From Chitinophaga sp. YR573 (GTDB taxonomy: Bacteria; Bacteroidota; Bacteroidia; Chitinophagales; Chitinophagaceae), in the NCBI RefSeq assembly GCF_900110995.1, contig NZ_FOJF01000001.1, positions 2,745,199-2,809,198 of the forward strand: a DNA stretch of 64,000 nucleotides. Direction: 5' to 3'. Position numbers and translations under genes: made by a program. The notes under the pieces were generated by a model, which had not been told where the DNA came from, did not search any database, and worked only from the letters and a program-made list of their open reading frames with translations. This document shows, one piece after another, positions 60,919 through 64,000 of the stretch (position 1 is its first letter; every line of letters begins with the position of its first letter).

Positions 60919-62652
60919 TTATTTACCGGCCTGCTTCAGGAAATCCTTTAGTCCCAACACTATCTTATCAACCATCTGATGACGGAAACCCTCGTCCAGC
61001 ACATGCATTTCATCTTCCGGATTGCTGAGGAACAAGGTTTCTATCAGCGCATCCGGGAATTCTGTAGGCTGGTTGAGGACAAAGTTGAAATTGGCGTTAT
61101 TGCCGAAATCTCCAAGGCCGGCTTCCATCATGCGTTGATGAAGGTAGTAGTTGAGCGGCTGACAGAAAGGCCATTTGTAATAAGTAGCGGTGCCTTTTAC
61201 GTCTATGGGATTTACGGATGAGTTCAGATGAATGCTGAGTAGTAAATCCGGATTTGCCTGCCGGTAGTAGTCGAGGCGGTCTTCGTTTGCTACAAATTTA
61301 TCAGTAGTGCGGGTGGTGAGTACACGTACGCCTTCTTTTTCAAGCGCATCTTTCAGCAGCAGTACGATAGCCAGGGTCATCTGCTTTTCATAGATACCTA
61401 CTGCACCAAGTGCTCCCACATTAGTGCCCCCGTGGCCGGCATCCAGTCCTATGGTAAGACCTTTCAATTCCAGTTTGGCAGGCGGGCGTTTGATCCGGAT
61501 GGTGAGACGGCTGCTGTCGTAATAAAGCTGGTAACCCCAGGGCTGGCCATGTTTGAGAGAGATGACCATACGGAACACGTCTGGTTGCACCTGTTGCCAG
61601 TCAACCTGACTGATTTCCGCTGTACTGCCCATTTCAGGCACAAAGGCCGACTGATCTGAGTAAGCGCCATGTACATCTACAATTATTTTACCGGGGTTTA
61701 CAGTTTGTGTAGTGAGGTAAGGCAGCTTTTCGGAGAGGCCCACAGAAACGTAATCGTACTTTGTATCGCTCCATACTTTTGCTTCATTCACTATGCTAAG
61801 TGGAATAGATTCCGGTAGTGTAGCAGTATCTACAAATGCTTCCGGAATGAAAGCATAATTTCCCCTGCTCAGTCTTACTTTGTAATAGTCGTCCTCTTTA
61901 CCGGTGATATGCAGCAGTACATCTTTATCGAGGTAGCCTAATTTTTCCGGTCCCAGTCTGTCTCCTTCAGGAGAGTTATTGAGATAGGTGAGGTTATCGG
62001 TGGTACGGCCTGTGAGCAACTGGTTAAGCAGGCAGGTATAGTGAGTGGTTGTTTGTAAGGCAGTAGTATTGCCACTGCTATCTTTCAGGAAGATAGCGAG
62101 CCTGTCGTAGCGAAGGGAGTCTGTAGGTTTAATCACATAAAACCCTTCGTAGAAACCTGGTATGCCACCGCTTTGGGAAGGAGGTAATTCTTTTAACGGT
62201 GTATTGTTGATCCAGGTAGCCCGGCAGCCCGGAAAACCTTTGATTTTTATGCGTAGAGTATCTCCTGCAGAGAGCTGTACATCACCTTTTGGAGTGATGG
62301 TAGCATAGTCTATGCGGAAGGCACTTGTTACCTGTATGGGAGGTGGCGGATTAAAATAATAGTTGAGAGTCCGGATAGTCACTTTTCCTGCAGGATCAGT
62401 AACATGGATGGTCATGGTTGTCTGGCCTGGCTGCAGATCACGACGCAGGGCGAATACACCTGTTGGGTATACGTATACGCTTTCATTGTTCAACAGTACT
62501 TTACAGTCTTTACAGGTATGTCCTACCAGGTATTGCCTGGCGCTGCTGGTATTGATTTCTGTTTTTACCGGTTGGTGCATTTTTAAAAATGCCTGTGCAT
62601 GCAATTGTGTCCCGGCAAATGTGCTTAGTAACAGTAGTAGTAATCGCCTCAT
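60919..62652 (-). CDS. N-acetylmuramoyl-L-alanine amidase
   Basis: A 577-aa exported peptidoglycan hydrolase. The signal peptide ends near LHAQ at about 20. Beta-rich segments at about 40-370 include an SH3-like part (KEDDYYKVRLSRGNYAFIPEAFV) and an AMIN-like part. The Amidase_3 catalytic domain at about 400-572 has zinc ligands in GLDAGHGGTNVGALG (His), YEKQM (Glu) and SIHLNSS (His). It cuts the amide between MurNAc and the peptide, as in AmiC-type cell separation. Confidence 0.92.
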   Translation of the reverse strand: MRRLLLLLLSTFAGTQLHAQAFLKMHQPVKTEINTSSARQYLVGHTCKDCKVLLNNESVYVYPTGVFALRRDLQPGQTTMTIHVTDPAGKVTIRTLNYYFNPPPPIQVTSAFRIDYATITPKGDVQLSAGDTLRIKIKGFPGCRATWINNTPLKELPPSQSGGIPGFYEGFYVIKPTDSLRYDRLAIFLKDSSGNTTALQTTTHYTCLLNQLLTGRTTDNLTYLNNSPEGDRLGPEKLGYLDKDVLLHITGKEDDYYKVRLSRGNYAFIPEAFVDTATLPESIPLSIVNEAKVWSDTKYDYVSVGLSEKLPYLTTQTVNPGKIIVDVHGAYSDQSAFVPEMGSTAEISQVDWQQVQPDVFRMVISLKHGQPWGYQLYYDSSRLTIRIKRPPAKLELKGLTIGLDAGHGGTNVGALGAVGIYEKQMTLAIVLLLKDALEKEGVRVLTTRTTDKFVANEDRLDYYRQANPDLLLSIHLNSSVNPIDVKGTATYYKWPFCQPLNYYLHQRMMEAGLGDFGNNANFNFVLNQPTEFPDALIETLFLSNPEDEMHVLDEGFRHQMVDKIVLGLKDFLKQAGK

Positions 62653-62678
62653 AATCCTTGTCTACAGCAAATAAACGA

Positions 62679-62713
62679 AAAAATGCCATCTGTTGGTACA
62701 GGATGGCATTTTT
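62679..62713. terminator. Terminator between the acyl-CoA dehydrogenase and amidase genes
   Basis: Twelve-base arms AAAAATGCCATC (62679-62690) and GATGGCATTTTT (62702-62713). It follows the dehydrogenase stop on the minus strand and precedes the amidase start. Confidence 0.85.
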
Positions 62714-62734
62714 AGCATGATAGAAAATAATATT

Positions 62735-64000
62735 TTACCAGATGTATTTATTCTCAGCGATCAGTTTATCAGCGATACGTCTGCGTGCTTCTTTGGTATT
62801 GTAAGAAGCCGCTTTGGTAAAGCGTTTGATACCAAGTAACATCATACGTTGTTCATCGCCTTCTGCAAATGAATTGATAGCATCTTTCGCATATTTGTTA
62901 ATACGGTCTGCAGCATCTGTGATGTATGTACGAACGATATCAGCCTGTAATGCATTCGCGCTTTCACCTTCAATTTCTATTCTCTTCAGCAGGCGCAGTA
63001 AGGCGCTTTCCGCAACAAATGTTTCGATGGCCATGTCTGCAATATGCATCAGCAATTCCTGTTCGGAATCCAGTTTGGTCATGAATTTCTGTACAGCTGC
63101 ACCCGCTACCAGCAGGATTGCTTTTTTGAAGTTGTTGACGAGTTTTCTTTCAGCACTGAAAGGTGTTTCATCATCGCTGCCGAAGTCTGGAATGCTCATG
63201 AGTTCTTTCATCACATTCATGGCAGGCGTCATGAGATCCAGTTTACCTTTCATGGCACGTTTCAGTGTCATGTCCAGTGTAAGCAGGCGATTGATTTCGT
63301 TGGTACCTTCAAAGATGCGGTTGATGCGGCTGTCGCGGTATGCTTTAGAGATAACATATTCATCGCTGAAACCGTTACCACCATGGATCTGAACACCTTC
63401 ATCCACTACATAGTCCAGTACTTCAGAACCGTTTACTTTAAGGATGGCGCACTCTACGGCATATTCTTCCGCAGCACCTAATACTGCTTCATTGAATGGT
63501 TTGCCGGCAGCTACCAGTTCTTTTTCTTTTTCATCAATCAGCTGAGCTGTACGATAGAGGGCAGATTCGCATGTCCATGTACGGATAGCCATTTCTGCCA
63601 GTTTATGTTTGATAGCGCCGAAATTGGCGATCGGTTGTTTGAATTGTTCGCGGGTGGTAGCGTACTGAATAGCGATGGTGTTTACTTTTTTGGAAGCACC
63701 CAATGCTGCTGCACATAATTTCAGACGACCGATATTGAGGATGTTAAAGGCGATAAGGTGGCCTTTACCGATTTCTCCCAGTACGTTCTCTACAGGAACC
63801 GGTGTATCCTGGAAATAAATCTGACGGGTAGAAGAGCCTTTGATGCCCATCTTGTGTTCTTCGGCACCCAGGGTGAAACCGGGAGTGCCTTTCTCTACTA
63901 TGAAGGCGGTGAATTTATCACCATCTATTTTAGCAAACACAGTGAACACATCGGCAAAGCCGGAATTGGTAATCCAGCATTTCTGTCCGTTCAGTAAGTA
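62735..64000 (-). CDS. Acyl-CoA dehydrogenase, C-terminal part
   Basis: The frame is open to the window edge and starts beyond it, so the N-terminal part is missing. The 421 visible residues begin YLLNGQKCWITNSGFADVF, the middle beta domain. The helical C-terminal domain has VQIHGGNGFSDEY and the FAD/CoA-contacting IFEGTNEI. A further helical extension of about 180 residues follows, as in the roughly 600-residue Bacteroidota form. It oxidises acyl-CoA to enoyl-CoA in fatty-acid breakdown, passing electrons to ETF. A GTG at 63949 is internal, not the start. Confidence 0.93.
   Translation of the reverse strand, partial: YLLNGQKCWITNSGFADVFTVFAKIDGDKFTAFIVEKGTPGFTLGAEEHKMGIKGSSTRQIYFQDTPVPVENVLGEIGKGHLIAFNILNIGRLKLCAAALGASKKVNTIAIQYATTREQFKQPIANFGAIKHKLAEMAIRTWTCESALYRTAQLIDEKEKELVAAGKPFNEAVLGAAEEYAVECAILKVNGSEVLDYVVDEGVQIHGGNGFSDEYVISKAYRDSRINRIFEGTNEINRLLTLDMTLKRAMKGKLDLMTPAMNVMKELMSIPDFGSDDETPFSAERKLVNNFKKAILLVAGAAVQKFMTKLDSEQELLMHIADMAIETFVAESALLRLLKRIEIEGESANALQADIVRTYITDAADRINKYAKDAINSFAEGDEQRMMLLGIKRFTKAASYNTKEARRRIADKLIAENKYIW

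Overview
The window is a chromosomal stretch from a member of the Bacteroidota, most likely the Chitinophagaceae and close to Chitinophaga. Supporting signs are a SusC/SusD outer-membrane pair, GldE, an IPExxxVDY-family protein, DUF4290 and DUF5522 proteins, a Rho factor with a long acidic insertion, a 7TMR-DISM/LytS-type kinase with a LytTR regulator, and the Bacteroidota promoter element TAnnTTTG in front of many genes. Coding density is high. I see no prophage, insertion sequence, CRISPR array or biosynthetic cluster.

Layout. 0.1-6.1 kb: a complete tripartite exporter (MacB-like permease, ATPase, TolC-like channel, HlyD-like adaptor). 6.3-8.5 kb: an ECF sigma factor, a histone H1-like protein and GpsA. 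8.5-13.4 kb: a SusC/SusD pair with no enzymes beside it. 13.5-15.1 kb: a DbpA-like RNA helicase and a small unknown protein. 15.6-21.4 kb: a signalling island with a lone receiver, an NtrC-type regulator, a small membrane protein, a REC-PAS-kinase, a second receiver and a CHASE3 kinase. 21.8-27.6 kb: mixed small genes (DUF892 ferritin-like protein, ChrA, a secreted hydrolase-like protein, a 2OG-Fe(II) oxygenase, an orphan ExbD). 27.8-31.4 kb: AsnS and Rho. 31.5-36.0 kb: a minus-strand run of LytTR regulator, 7TM kinase, pterin dehydratase, IPExxxVDY protein, DUF5522 protein and TrmB. 36.1-36.3 kb: an unusual tRNA-like RNA. 36.4-44.2 kb: Lrp regulator, tryptophan 2,3-dioxygenase, DUF4290, MurA, Gmk, GldE, a probable small RNA, TatC and RpiB. 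44.7-52.3 kb: a second ECF sigma factor, UvrD/PcrA helicase, RecX, an omega-amidase-like nitrilase, a VOC protein, NagA and a GT39 protein. 52.4-64 kb: ThiL, inositol monophosphatase, a GH3-family protein, a LysE exporter, an orphan KorB, an AhpD-like protein, a TonB-dependent siderophore receptor, a cell-wall amidase and the C-terminal part of an acyl-CoA dehydrogenase cut by the window edge.

Most genes are ordinary core or accessory Bacteroidota genes. The most unusual element is a non-coding RNA on the minus strand at 36121-36262. It has every arm of a class II tRNA (7-bp acceptor, 3-bp D stem, 5-bp anticodon stem, 5-bp T stem with a TTCGA loop) but a 73-nt variable region, a GUC anticodon, U1 and G73. 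A consensus promoter precedes it and a 16-bp terminator hairpin follows it. Other points worth following are a promoter-to-terminator small RNA candidate at 42474-42652, three genes whose -7 element lies only 4-5 nt before the ATG (probable leaderless mRNAs), a MurA with Asp in place of the catalytic Cys, the acidic insertion in Rho, and a 22-bp perfect hairpin between asnS and exbD.

All calls come from reading the sequence and recalling family features. No database search was run.
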